A stretch of DNA of 64,000 bases from [Clostridium] clostridioforme AGR2157 (GTDB lineage Bacteria > Bacillota > Clostridia > Lachnospirales > Lachnospiraceae): contig NZ_AUJR01000026.1 of assembly GCF_000424325.1 (NCBI RefSeq), forward strand, positions 1 through 64,000, given 5' to 3'. The position numbers and the translations under genes are program-made. The notes beneath the pieces are model-generated. The model worked only from the letters and a program-made list of their open reading frames with translations. It had not been told where the DNA came from and did not search any database. Of this stretch, positions 56,309 through 64,000 are shown piece after piece. How positions within the stretch are numbered: the stretch's first letter is position 1; each line of letters starts with the position of its first letter.

Positions 56309-57706
56309 GTGAAAAAAACAAAGAAGATTGCGGCAGCTGTCCTGGCCATGACTATGGCAGCAGGCCTTGCCGTCACTGGATGTTCCGGACAGAGAGGAAA
56401 TACGGGCACGGATGCGGCGTCGGCAGAGCGGTCTGAGGAAACCGCCGGAAGTGCCGGTGACACCAAGGATGATGCAGCCAAGGCTGATGACGGCGCACTT
56501 CACCTTACATTTTATTACCCGGTCAATGTAGGCGGTTCCGCAGCACAGCTGATTGAGAAAATCTGTGCGGACTTTAATGCGGAGAACCCTGATATTTTCG
56601 TGGAGCCTGTCTATACAGGCAATTATGACGATACCGTGACAAAGATTCAGACAGCCATGCAGGGAGGAACGCCTCCGGATGTGTTTGTAAGCCTTGCAAC
56701 CCAGCGTTTTACCATGGCCTCCACAGGCATGGCCATGCCTCTTGACGAACTGATTGAGGCTGACGGAGATGAGGGAAAGGCTTATATCGATGATTTCCTT
56801 CCGGGCTTCATGGAAGATTCCTATGTGGACGGTAAAATTTACTCCATTCCATTCCAGAGAAGCACCATGGTACTGTATTACAACAAGGATGCCTTCAAGG
56901 AAGTGGGCCTGGATCCGGAAGCCCCTCCTGCCACCTGGGAAGAACTGGCTGAATACGGCCAGAAGCTGACAGACGACGGCCGCTATGGCGTGGGAATCGC
57001 GCTGAACTCCGGTTCCGCACAGTGGGCATTTACAGGCTTCTGCTTACAGAACAGCACCGACGGACAGAACCTGATGAGCGAAGACGGCAGGAGCGTATAT
57101 TTCAATACACCGGAGAATGTGGAGGCGCTTCAGTTCTGGCTGGATCTTCAGAACAAGTATAAATGCATGGCAGAGGGCATCGTACAGTGGACTGACCTGC
57201 CCACCCAGTTCCTTGCAGGCGAAGTGGCTATGATTTACCACACCACCGGCAATATGGCTAATATCCATGACAATGCGGATTTTGATTTCGGAACAGCCTT
57301 CCTTCCGGCTCACAAGAGAATCGGCGCGCCTACAGGAGGCGGCAACTTCTATATCTCCAGCAACATTTCCGAGGACAGGGTGCAGGCTGCATGGAAGTTC
57401 ATCAAGTTTGCGACCTCCACGGACAGGGCGGCGCAGTGGAGCCTGGATACAGGTTATGTGGCCACAAGACAGTCATGCTTTGGCACGGACCTGATTAAGG
57501 ATTATTACGCAGAGGTTCCTCAGGCGTCCGTTGCTTATGAGCAGCTTCCATACGCAAAGCCTGAGCTTACTACATACAATGCGGCAGAAATCTGGAGAGT
57601 GTTAAACGACAATATTCAGGCAGCCGTGGTTGGCGATATGTCTGCCCAGGAGGCGCTGGACGCAGCCCAGGAGCAGGCAGAGGAAGTTCTGTCAGAGTAC
57701 CAATAG
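56309..57706 (+). CDS. ABC transporter solute-binding lipoprotein (UgpB-like)
   Basis: A 465-residue family-1 binding protein. Lipoprotein signal MKKTKKIAAAVLAMTMAAGL then AVTGCSG (Cys25), followed by an Ala/Glu/Asp linker to about residue 62. The binding domain reads LTFYYPVNVGGSAAQLIEKI, VEPVYTGNYDDTVTKIQTAM and AGEVAMIYHTTGNMANI, closest in my reading to UgpB, the glycerol-3-phosphate/glycerophosphodiester receptor, rather than maltose types. The start is GTG behind GAGGAGG. First gene of the operon; a strong hairpin follows that may raise its level over the permeases. Confidence 0.8.
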   Translation: MKKTKKIAAAVLAMTMAAGLAVTGCSGQRGNTGTDAASAERSEETAGSAGDTKDDAAKADDGALHLTFYYPVNVGGSAAQLIEKICADFNAENPDIFVEPVYTGNYDDTVTKIQTAMQGGTPPDVFVSLATQRFTMASTGMAMPLDELIEADGDEGKAYIDDFLPGFMEDSYVDGKIYSIPFQRSTMVLYYNKDAFKEVGLDPEAPPATWEELAEYGQKLTDDGRYGVGIALNSGSAQWAFTGFCLQNSTDGQNLMSEDGRSVYFNTPENVEALQFWLDLQNKYKCMAEGIVQWTDLPTQFLAGEVAMIYHTTGNMANIHDNADFDFGTAFLPAHKRIGAPTGGGNFYISSNISEDRVQAAWKFIKFATSTDRAAQWSLDTGYVATRQSCFGTDLIKDYYAEVPQASVAYEQLPYAKPELTTYNAAEIWRVLNDNIQAAVVGDMSAQEALDAAQEQAEEVLSEYQ

Positions 57707-57746
57707 AACAAATGAAATATGAATGTAATACCTGTTAGGAAAGAAT

Positions 57747-57820
57747 AAGGCGCTGTGGCCCGGTACCATGTGCGGCAAAGGCAAGTCTTTTGCCCCATGG
57801 CCGGGCATATACAGCGCCTT
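57747..57820 (+). promoter_or_regulatory. Intercistronic hairpin between binding protein and permeases
   Basis: AAGGCGCTGT (57747-57756) pairs with ACAGCGCCTT (57811-57820), with an inner GGCCCGGTACCATG / CATGGCCGGGC stem. No T run, so it is more likely an mRNA-stabilising or processing structure than a terminator. Confidence 0.6.
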
Positions 57821-57891
57821 AAGAGACCGGGGCATGCCACAGGCCACAGGCCGCGGCACGGCAGGCGGAATATGAAGAGGCTGGTGAGAGG

Positions 57892-58518
57892 ATGAAAACC
57901 AAGACAAAGAAGCAGCGTGAAATCAGGAATAATGCGACAGCCTGGGCCCTGATGGCCCCGGCGCTTATATTTATGCTGGCATTTACAGTGTTCCCCATAT
58001 TCAGGAGCCTGTATCTAAGCCTTTCGAAGTACAAGCTTGGTATGGACGGCGCCGAGTTCATCGGCCTTGAGAATTATGTGAAGCTGGCCGGTTCCAAGCT
58101 GTTCTGGAAGGTAATGAAAAATACTATTGTATTCGCCCTTATGACGGTGATTCCCAGTATGGCGGTGGGCCTTGGCCTGGCGGTTCTGGTAAACCGCAAG
58201 GGCAAGCGGGTGGGATTCATCCGCACGGCCTATTTTTATCCGGTGGTCATGCCCATGATAGCCATTGCCAGCGTATGGATGTTCATTTATATGGCAAAGA
58301 ACGGGCTCTTTGACCAGCTGTTAATAGCCATTGGATTAAAGCCCATGAATGTGCTGTCCAGCAAGAATACGGTGCTTTTGGCCATGGCGGTGATGTATGT
58401 CTGGAAGGAGGCGGGATACCTGATGGTGTTCTTCCTGTCCGGTATCCAGAGCATATCCGATGAGGTGACGGAGGCTGCCAGGATTGACGGGGCAGGCAAC
58501 TGGACCGAGCCGGTATGA
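57892..58518 (+). pseudogene. ABC sugar permease 1, C-terminally truncated (UgpA-like)
   Basis: A 208-residue protein where about 290 is normal. Helices 1-4 are present (TAWALMAPALIFMLAFTVFP, FIRTAYFYPVVMPMIAIASV). The EAA loop begins properly, DEVTEAARIDGAGNW, but then ends TEPV-stop, losing the rest of the loop and the last two helices. The stop overlaps the next start (ATGA), so the normal gene junction survives while about 240 bp inside were deleted, in frame. A transporter with this subunit should not work unless another permease substitutes. Confidence 0.7.
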
Positions 58519-59330
58519 AACAAGTTAAAAGTACTGCGATTTCTGTCTTCGCCCTGGCCCTGGCGCTTATGTGGCTGGCTCCCCTGGTTTGGCTGGTGGG
58601 GACCGCCTTCAGCGAGCCTGCCTTTCATATGACCTTTCTTCCCAACAGCCGTTTTACCTTTGGGAATTTGTCTTATGTGTGGAATGCCATTCCCTTTGCC
58701 CGGTATTACCTGAATACGCTGATACTGGTGGTGGTGACCTTCTGCGTACAGTTCGTCACATCCACTCTGGCGGCCTATGCTCTGGCTGTCATGGATTTCA
58801 AGGGTCAGACGCTGGTGTTCGCCGTTATTTTCATGCAGATCATCATTCCAAATGACGTGCTCATCACACCTAACTTCATGACCCTGGCTGATATGGGACT
58901 TACCGATACCAAGGTGGGCATCATGCTGCCGTTCTTTGGAAGCGCACTGGCCATTTTCCTGCTGAGACAGCATTTTAAATCCATACCAAAGGCCTTGGCA
59001 GAGGCGGCCAGAATTGACGGTGCCAGCACATGGCAGACCATCTGGAGGGTGTACATGCCCTGCGCAAAACCTGCCTATATGTCCTTTGCGGTCATTTCCG
59101 TCAGCTACCACTGGAACAACTACCTGTGGCCTCTGATTGTGACCAATTCCCCCTCAAACCGCACACTGACCGTAGGACTTGCCATCTTCGCGAAGTCCAA
59201 AGAGGCCAACATGCAGTGGGCCAATGTCTGTGCGGCCACCTTTATCATTATCCTGCCGCTGCTCATAGCGTTCTTCTTCCTGCAGAAGCAGTTTATGAAC
59301 AGCTTTGTCAGCGCCGGAATCAAAGAGTGA
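58515..59330 (+). CDS. ABC sugar permease 2 (UgpE-like)
   Basis: A 271-residue six-helix permease, normal length. The EAA loop is complete: EAARIDGASTWQTIWRVYMP. N-terminal helix ISVFALALALMWLAPLVWLV and the LRQHFKSIPKAL segment are typical of MalG/UgpE types. The start ATG overlaps the upstream stop by 4 bp, so translation is coupled. Confidence 0.88.
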   Translation: MKQVKSTAISVFALALALMWLAPLVWLVGTAFSEPAFHMTFLPNSRFTFGNLSYVWNAIPFARYYLNTLILVVVTFCVQFVTSTLAAYALAVMDFKGQTLVFAVIFMQIIIPNDVLITPNFMTLADMGLTDTKVGIMLPFFGSALAIFLLRQHFKSIPKALAEAARIDGASTWQTIWRVYMPCAKPAYMSFAVISVSYHWNNYLWPLIVTNSPSNRTLTVGLAIFAKSKEANMQWANVCAATFIIILPLLIAFFFLQKQFMNSFVSAGIKE

Positions 59331-59368
59331 TTAGGGGGTATGAAAAGAGTTATGAGAGGAGAAGTGTT

Positions 59369-60055
59369 ATGAAACTGTATTTTTTCGGATGTGGCAGCGC
59401 CTTTAATCCTGCTATGGGAAATACATCCGCCTGGTTTGAGATGGACGGATGCCTGTTTCTGATGGACTGCGGCGAAACGGTCTATGAACTTCTGATGAAG
59501 CGCAGCAATCTCAGGGAATACAGGCAGATATATGTACTGCTGACCCATCTTCACGCGGACCATGTGGGAAGCCTTGGATCCCTGATTTCTTACAATTACT
59601 GTATCCTGGGAAGGAAAATCTGCGTTATTCATCCCAGGGCAACCGTGGTGGAGCTTCTGCGGCTTATGGGCATCAAGGATGATTTTTACAATTATTACCA
59701 GGAACTTCCGGAGGATGTGGACTGTCTTCGGGCTGAACCGGTGCCGGTAGAGCATGCGGACAATATGGACTGCTTTGGGTATCTTCTGGAGGCAGAAGGA
59801 ATGAGGATTTATTACAGCGGTGATTCCGCCCGGATGCCGGAGCGGATCGCCGGCATGCTTAAGGATGGGAAGCTGGACGCCGTTTACCACGACACATCCC
59901 TCCACAATCCGCCAACCCCCAGCCACTGCTACGTGGGGGTACTGGAAGAAACGGTTCCGGAGGAGCTGAGGCATAAAGTATACTGCATGCACCTGGACGG
60001 GGAGTGCAGGGATATGCTGGAGTCCAGGGGATTCCGGGTGGTGGAGGTTGGATAA
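59369..60055 (+). CDS. Metallo-beta-lactamase-fold hydrolase (RNase Z/PhnP-like)
   Basis: A 228-residue cytoplasmic protein: MKLYFFGCGSAFNPAMGNTS, the zinc motif LTHLHADHVGSLG, YYSGDSARMP and a final His in YCMHLDG. Order and length fit small MBL hydrolases of the RNase Z/PhnP group, which often cut phosphodiesters. It is 38 bp after the permease gene (RBS GAGGAGAAG), so it likely acts on the imported substrate. With a UgpB-like receptor, a glycerophosphodiester or cyclic phosphodiester substrate is attractive but unproven. The open frame upstream of 59369 is a shadow of the permease. Confidence 0.8.
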   Translation: MKLYFFGCGSAFNPAMGNTSAWFEMDGCLFLMDCGETVYELLMKRSNLREYRQIYVLLTHLHADHVGSLGSLISYNYCILGRKICVIHPRATVVELLRLMGIKDDFYNYYQELPEDVDCLRAEPVPVEHADNMDCFGYLLEAEGMRIYYSGDSARMPERIAGMLKDGKLDAVYHDTSLHNPPTPSHCYVGVLEETVPEELRHKVYCMHLDGECRDMLESRGFRVVEVG

Positions 60056-60190
60056 TTGTGGTTCGACATTTCCGTGAACCAAGGATGACAGGAAATGTAC
60101 AATCCATGCTGCCCATGTTCGCCTGTGACAAAATATACTATACTAGGTTCAGAAAAGCTTTTCTCAATATAATATAAGGAGCAGAAAATA

Positions 60191-60262
60191 ATGAGTGAGA
60201 ACGTCACTTCCTGCAGATGGAAAATTAAGAGACATGTAATAAAAAGTTCATTGAAAAAGTAA
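60191..60262 (+). CDS. Possible 23-residue basic peptide
   Basis: MSENVTSCRWKIKRHVIKSS followed by LKK. RBS AAGGAG is 9-10 bp upstream and TATAAT (60168-60173) lies before it. Its end overlaps the -35 box of the next gene's promoter. May be a leader peptide or chance. Confidence 0.25.
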   Translation: MSENVTSCRWKIKRHVIKSSLKK

Positions 60263-60279
60263 ACTTATTTATGTATGAT
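60251..60279 (+). promoter_or_regulatory. Promoter of the secreted GH-A-like gene
   Basis: TTGAAA (60251-60256), 17 bp, TATGAT (60274-60279). Confidence 0.65.
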
Positions 60280-60322
60280 GTATCTTGTATCCTATTTTGG
60301 AGAAGTTGGGAGGAATTTATAA

Positions 60323-62050
60323 ATGAAGAAACCATTCATTAAAGGAGGTAAGGCCCTGACCCTGGCGGCGGCCCTGCTGTGCGGCACGGCATTTTTGGGA
60401 AGCTTTATGGCCTTTGGGGCCACGGCACAGGCAGAGAGCCAGGCAAGCGCGGCCGGTGCCCAGGCGTTTACGCCGCTGGTGGCAGGACAGATTACTTCCT
60501 GTAAGATTTCGGGAGATAAACAGAACGTTGAGATAGGATTTTCCAGCAGCGGAGATGTGACGGGAACGGACGGCAACATCTATGTCTTTGAGATGCAGCC
60601 CTACGAGGAAGAGCTGGGAAGCCGCAGCAACTTCATTGCTTCCGCCCCTGCCTTAAGCGCCTCCTCGGTAAGCGTGCCCCTGAATCTGGGCACACCCCAG
60701 GATAAGCTTTACAGCCGGTTTGTCCTGGCGGTATTTGACGGAACTCAGTTCACCAAGGTCAGCCAGCCCCACTACATAACCAACCCGGAGCTGATTGCCA
60801 GGAACCAGACCCCTTTTAATGACCCGCTGACCAAGAAAGGTCTTGTGATTGAGATTGACATGCTCAGCGACGCCTTTGACCTGGGCGTGAAGCATGTGAC
60901 CACCAACATCGCATTTTCCCAGATTATGGGAACCGGAATTGATTACCAGTATGACGGAAAGACATACCATTTTAACAAAGGCGTGGTGGACGCTTATGAC
61001 AAGACCATCAGCGCGCTGTCTAACAAGGGAATGACGGTTACGGTCATTCTGCTCAATGACTGGAATCCCAATACGCCGGATTTGGTGTATCCAGGCACAC
61101 AGAAGAATTCCAATGCGTTTTACTACATGTTCAATGCGGAAACCGAAGCCGGATTTGACCAGACCAAGGCAATCGCGTCCTTCCTGGCCCAGCATTACAG
61201 CGGCGACAATCCTAATTACGGCAAGGTGTCAAACTGGATTATCGGCAACGAGATTAACAACCAGCAGTGGAATTACATGGGTTCCATGGACCTGACTAAT
61301 TATGTGAAGGCATACCAGAAGGCATTCCGCGTCATCTACACAGCCATCAAGAGCATCAATGCCAGTGACCGGGTATATTTTTCACTGGACTATAACTGGA
61401 TGAACGAGATTGACGGCAAGCTTAAGTACGGAGGCAAGGAGATTGTGGACAGCTTTAACTCCATAGCCAACACCCAGGGACAGATTGACTGGGGCCTGGC
61501 CTATCATCCTTATCCATGCCCCATGACAGAGCCGGAGTTCTGGGATGACCCGCAGTCCACAGGACTGTTCACAAATGACTTTAATTCGCCGGTCATCAAT
61601 TTTGCCAACCTAAACGTGCTGACGGATTACTTTGTACAGGATGCCCTGAGGGCGCCGGCAGGCAATGTGCGCCACATCATACTTACGGAGCAGGGCTTCA
61701 CGTCCTACAGCCCTACCAGGGGAAACATTCCGGAGATTCAGGCAGCAGCCTACGCTTACTCCTATTACCTGGTGGACAGCAATCCGTACATTGACGCCTA
61801 CACGGTCAGCCGTCAGGTAGATGCGCCGTCCGAGGCAAAGGACGGACTGAAGTTCGGTCTGTGGGAGTGCGACATGAACCAGCCCAATCTGATTGTGGCA
61901 ACCAAGCGCAAGAAGATATGGCAGGTATTCCGGGATATCGACAAGAAGGACGCCACCCTGGAGGCCACTGAATTTGCAAAGCCAATCATCGGCATCAACA
62001 AGTGGTCGGATGTGGTTCCCAACTTCAAGTGGAAGAACCTGGAGAAATAA
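60323..62050 (+). CDS. Secreted DUF5722-like glycoside-hydrolase-fold protein
   Basis: A 575-residue exported protein. The signal peptide KALTLAAALLCGTAFLGSFM-AFGATAQA is cleaved before ESQA. An N-terminal beta domain (about 50-160) precedes a (beta/alpha)8-like domain: GMTVTVILLNDWNPN, the acid/base-type NWIIGNEINNQQW (Glu310), LAYHPYPCPM and the nucleophile-type IILTEQGF (Glu456), the spacing expected for clan GH-A retaining enzymes. This matches DUF5722 as I know it; the sugar substrate is unknown. Own promoter and RBS (GGGAGGAA), own terminator. It may feed products to a nearby transporter. Confidence 0.75.
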   Translation: MKKPFIKGGKALTLAAALLCGTAFLGSFMAFGATAQAESQASAAGAQAFTPLVAGQITSCKISGDKQNVEIGFSSSGDVTGTDGNIYVFEMQPYEEELGSRSNFIASAPALSASSVSVPLNLGTPQDKLYSRFVLAVFDGTQFTKVSQPHYITNPELIARNQTPFNDPLTKKGLVIEIDMLSDAFDLGVKHVTTNIAFSQIMGTGIDYQYDGKTYHFNKGVVDAYDKTISALSNKGMTVTVILLNDWNPNTPDLVYPGTQKNSNAFYYMFNAETEAGFDQTKAIASFLAQHYSGDNPNYGKVSNWIIGNEINNQQWNYMGSMDLTNYVKAYQKAFRVIYTAIKSINASDRVYFSLDYNWMNEIDGKLKYGGKEIVDSFNSIANTQGQIDWGLAYHPYPCPMTEPEFWDDPQSTGLFTNDFNSPVINFANLNVLTDYFVQDALRAPAGNVRHIILTEQGFTSYSPTRGNIPEIQAAAYAYSYYLVDSNPYIDAYTVSRQVDAPSEAKDGLKFGLWECDMNQPNLIVATKRKKIWQVFRDIDKKDATLEATEFAKPIIGINKWSDVVPNFKWKNLEK

Positions 62051-62065
62051 CAGTTAAGGCCGGAT

Positions 62066-62093
62066 GCGGCGGCCTTTGAGGCCGCCGCTTTTT
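62066..62093 (+). terminator. Terminator after the DUF5722-like gene
   Basis: GCGGCGGCC (62066-62074), loop TTTGA, GGCCGCCGC (62080-62088), TTTTT. Confidence 0.9.
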
Positions 62094-62128
62094 GGCGGGA
62101 TACAATGTATGGACGAAAGGAATGGCAT

Positions 62129-63343
62129 ATGGGCTTAATTGTACAGAAATTCGGAGGAACCTCTGTGGCTGATGCCGCCCGGCTGCGCCATGTGGCTGAA
62201 ATCATCACGGATACATACAAGGCCGGCAATCAGGTAGTGGCAGTGCTGTCTGCCCAGGGGGATACCACCGACGAGCTGATTGAGAAGGCAAATGAGATCA
62301 ATCCCCTTGCTTCCAACCGGGAGATGGATATGCTGCTGTCCACCGGGGAGCAGATGTCCGTGGCTCTCTGCGCCATGGCAATCGAGGCGCTGGGATACCC
62401 GGTTATTTCCCTGACGGGATGGCAGGCGGGAATGGTTACGAATACCGTGGCCAGGAATGCCAGAATCAAGAAGGTGGATACGGAGCGCATTGAGACAGAG
62501 CTGAATCAGAAGAAAATCGTGATTGTCACGGGATTCCAGGGAATCAACCGCTATGAGGATATCACCACCCTTGGCCGAGGCGGATCCGATACGTCCGCGG
62601 TTGCGCTGGCTGCCTCCCTTCGGGCGGACCTGTGCCAGATATACACGGATGTGGATGGAGTGTATACGGCTGACCCCAGATCCGTGAAGGACGCAAGGAA
62701 GCTGGATGAGGTCACTTACAATGAGATGCTGGAGCTGGCTACCCTGGGGGCGCAGGTGCTTCACAACCGTTCCGTGGAGATGGCAAAGAAATATAATGTA
62801 AAGCTGGAGGTGCTCTCAAGCTTTACGGGGCATCCAGGTACAAAGGTGAAGGAGGTTGCAAAACGCATGGAGAAATCATATATAAGCAGTGTGGCTAAGA
62901 ATGTAAATATCGCGAGGATTGCCCTGATCGGGGTGCCCAATGAGATTGGTACGTCCTTTAAGGTGTTCTCCCTGCTGGCTCAGAACCACATTAACGTGGA
63001 CATCATATTACAGGGAATCGGCCACGAGGAGGGCAAGGACATCTGCTTTACCGTTGCCCAGTCTGACCTGGAGGCGGCTTCCGTGCTGCTAAAGGAGCAT
63101 CAGGAGTCCATTGGCTTTGGCCGTCTGGAGACTAACAGCCATATTGCCAAGGTTTCCGTGGTGGGAGCGGGCATGATTAACCATCCCGGCGTGGCAGCCG
63201 CCCTGTTTGAGGCTCTCTACGACGCCAATATCAATATCAACATGATATCCACCAGCGAGATTAAGATATCCGTACTGGTGGACGAAAAGGATGCAGAGAA
63301 GGCCGTACAGGTCATTCATGACAAATTTTTTTCCGTGGGTTAA
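62129..63343 (+). CDS. lysC: Aspartate kinase
   Basis: A 404-residue enzyme making aspartyl-phosphate for Lys, Thr and Met synthesis. N-terminal KFGGTSVADAARLRHVAEII, ITGFQG-type VTGFQGINRYEDITTLGRGG-SDTSAVALAA and YTDVDGVYTADPR form the kinase domain. Two ACT domains follow (IALIGVPNEIGTSFKVFSLL; VSVVGAGMINHPGVAAALFE) that should bind lysine and/or threonine for feedback inhibition. Start 62129 is chosen with GAAAGGA 7 bp upstream. It stands alone; no lysine riboswitch fits in the 78-bp upstream spacer. Confidence 0.93.
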   Translation: MGLIVQKFGGTSVADAARLRHVAEIITDTYKAGNQVVAVLSAQGDTTDELIEKANEINPLASNREMDMLLSTGEQMSVALCAMAIEALGYPVISLTGWQAGMVTNTVARNARIKKVDTERIETELNQKKIVIVTGFQGINRYEDITTLGRGGSDTSAVALAASLRADLCQIYTDVDGVYTADPRSVKDARKLDEVTYNEMLELATLGAQVLHNRSVEMAKKYNVKLEVLSSFTGHPGTKVKEVAKRMEKSYISSVAKNVNIARIALIGVPNEIGTSFKVFSLLAQNHINVDIILQGIGHEEGKDICFTVAQSDLEAASVLLKEHQESIGFGRLETNSHIAKVSVVGAGMINHPGVAAALFEALYDANININMISTSEIKISVLVDEKDAEKAVQVIHDKFFSVG

Positions 63344-63365
63344 ATGAAAAATGGGTTTGTAACAA

Positions 63366-63414
63366 AAAAAGAGTTGCGGCGGTTCACATATTTTGTGAAA
63401 GCCACAGCTCTTTT
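63366..63414 (+). terminator. lysC terminator
   Basis: AAAAGAGTTGCGGCGGTTCAC pairs (with small bulges) with GTGAAAGCCACAGCTCTTTT around CATATTTT. Confidence 0.8.
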
Positions 63415-63477
63415 CGTATTTGCGAATCTTGAAATTCGTTAATATTTTCACCTTTTTAGTGGAAAAGAGCTTGCTAT

Positions 63478-63507
63478 TTGACAAATTTATTATTATAATT
63501 GTATGTG
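63478..63507 (+). promoter_or_regulatory. Possible promoter of the carboxyltransferase gene
   Basis: TTGACA (63478-63483), 18 bp, TATGTG (63502-63507). The 63415-63599 spacer has no ORF. Confidence 0.4.
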
Positions 63508-63599
63508 GCAATATTTCTGCTTTTTTTTGCGACGGGCCTGTGAATGGGTTTTCCGTTGCTTAGATATTGTTAAACTTATGAATGATGGAGGACTGGAAA

Positions 63600-64000
63600 A
63601 TGAGTAATTCAGCACAAACTTCAGCAAGCAGCCGCATAGCAGCCCTGCTTGATGAGAACAGTTTTGTTGAAGTCGGAGCCTATATAACGGCCAGAAGCAC
63701 TGACTTTAACATGACTGAGCAGGAGACCCCCGCTGACGGTGTGGTTACCGGCTACGGTACCATCGGCGGATGCCTGGTGTATGTATATAGCCAGGATGCA
63801 TCTGTATTAGGCGGCTCCATGGGCGAAATGCATGCAAAGAAAATCTGCAACATCTATTCCATGGCAATGAAGATGGGAGCACCTGTAATCGGTTTGGTAG
63901 ACTGTGCAGGTCTGCGTCTTCAGGAGGCGACCGATGCCCTGGACGGCTTCGGCAAGCTGTACTTAAGCCAGACCATGGCTTCCGGCGTGATTCCTCAGAT
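63600..64000 (+). CDS. Carboxyltransferase, acyl-CoA (de)carboxylase subunit, N-terminal part
   Basis: The first 133 codons of a gene that leaves the window. MSNSAQTSASSRIAALLDEN, then FVEVGAYITARSTDF, TPADGVVTGYGTIGGCLVYV and SQDASVLGGSMGEMHAKKIC match the crotonase-fold carboxyltransferase family (propionyl-CoA carboxylase beta, methylmalonyl-CoA or glutaconyl-CoA decarboxylase alpha). In anaerobes it is often part of a biotin-dependent Na+-pumping decarboxylase, but the partner genes are outside the window. RBS GGAGG is 8 bp upstream. Confidence 0.8.
   Translation, partial: MSNSAQTSASSRIAALLDENSFVEVGAYITARSTDFNMTEQETPADGVVTGYGTIGGCLVYVYSQDASVLGGSMGEMHAKKICNIYSMAMKMGAPVIGLVDCAGLRLQEATDALDGFGKLYLSQTMASGVIPQ

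Noticed and set aside
62051-62128. Lysine riboswitch before the aspartate kinase
   Set aside because: The spacer is 78 bp and holds the upstream terminator; too short for an L-box.

Overview
The window looks like a chromosomal segment of a spore-forming, anaerobic Lachnospiraceae species (Firmicutes), probably close to Enterocloster/Lachnoclostridium (the 'Clostridium bolteae/clostridioforme' group). Evidence: strong AGGAGG ribosome sites, TTGACA/TATAAT promoters, a spoIIR sporulation gene, a clostridial-type rpoB-rpoC/rpsL-rpsG-fusA-tuf core, many ABC sugar transporters with LacI/RpiR/GntR regulators, a group II intron and conjugative-element debris. The genus is inference; no search could be run.

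Layout. 1-329: 3' end of a group II intron. 0.4-3.7 kb: TetR regulator with an operator-bearing promoter and two tandem TolC-like secreted proteins. 3.9-10.3 kb: degenerate HPr-like protein, BCCT transporter, lipoprotein plus secreted metallo-beta-lactamase-fold protein, zinc-dependent phospholipase C-like protein, and an alanine/Na+ symporter. 10.4-18.6 kb: an AT-richer graveyard of mobile DNA with Tn7-like tnsA/tnsB pieces, integrase, IS1380-type and other transposase pieces, a gutted DUF1016 nuclease, and two diverged copies of a holin-like type I toxin/antisense RNA module. 18.6-26.7 kb: a minus-strand operon potB-potC-potA-potD-ade-amidohydrolase (polyamine-type ABC transporter plus purine deaminases) divergent from a LysR regulator. 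27-28.2 kb: a deletion scar joining a 5'-truncated marR and a 5'-truncated amino-acid permease.

28.3-36.6 kb is ordinary chromosome: YdcZ transporter, cyclophilin, GNAT, YesL-like protein, ispE-gntR-small ORF operon, spoIIR and ddl with overlapping divergent promoters, DUF1934. 36.6-50.8 kb carries rpoB, rpoC, rpsL, rpsG, fusA and tuf, interrupted between rpoC and rpsL by about 1 kb that contains a tiny toxin-like ORF with an antisense RNA, a truncated Xre regulator and a frameshifted transporter fragment. 50.9-53.6 kb: candidate small RNA, YitT protein, CDP-alcohol phosphatidyltransferase, RpiR regulator.

53.7-60.1 kb is the most unusual intact region: a 753-residue cytoplasmic regulator fusing a LacI DNA-binding domain, a LacI sensor domain and a complete-looking ABC solute-binding domain, divergent from a UgpB-like solute-binding lipoprotein, two permeases (the first C-terminally truncated) and a metallo-beta-lactamase-fold hydrolase. 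60.2-64 kb: secreted GH-A-like protein (DUF5722-like), aspartokinase, and the start of a carboxyltransferase that runs off the end.
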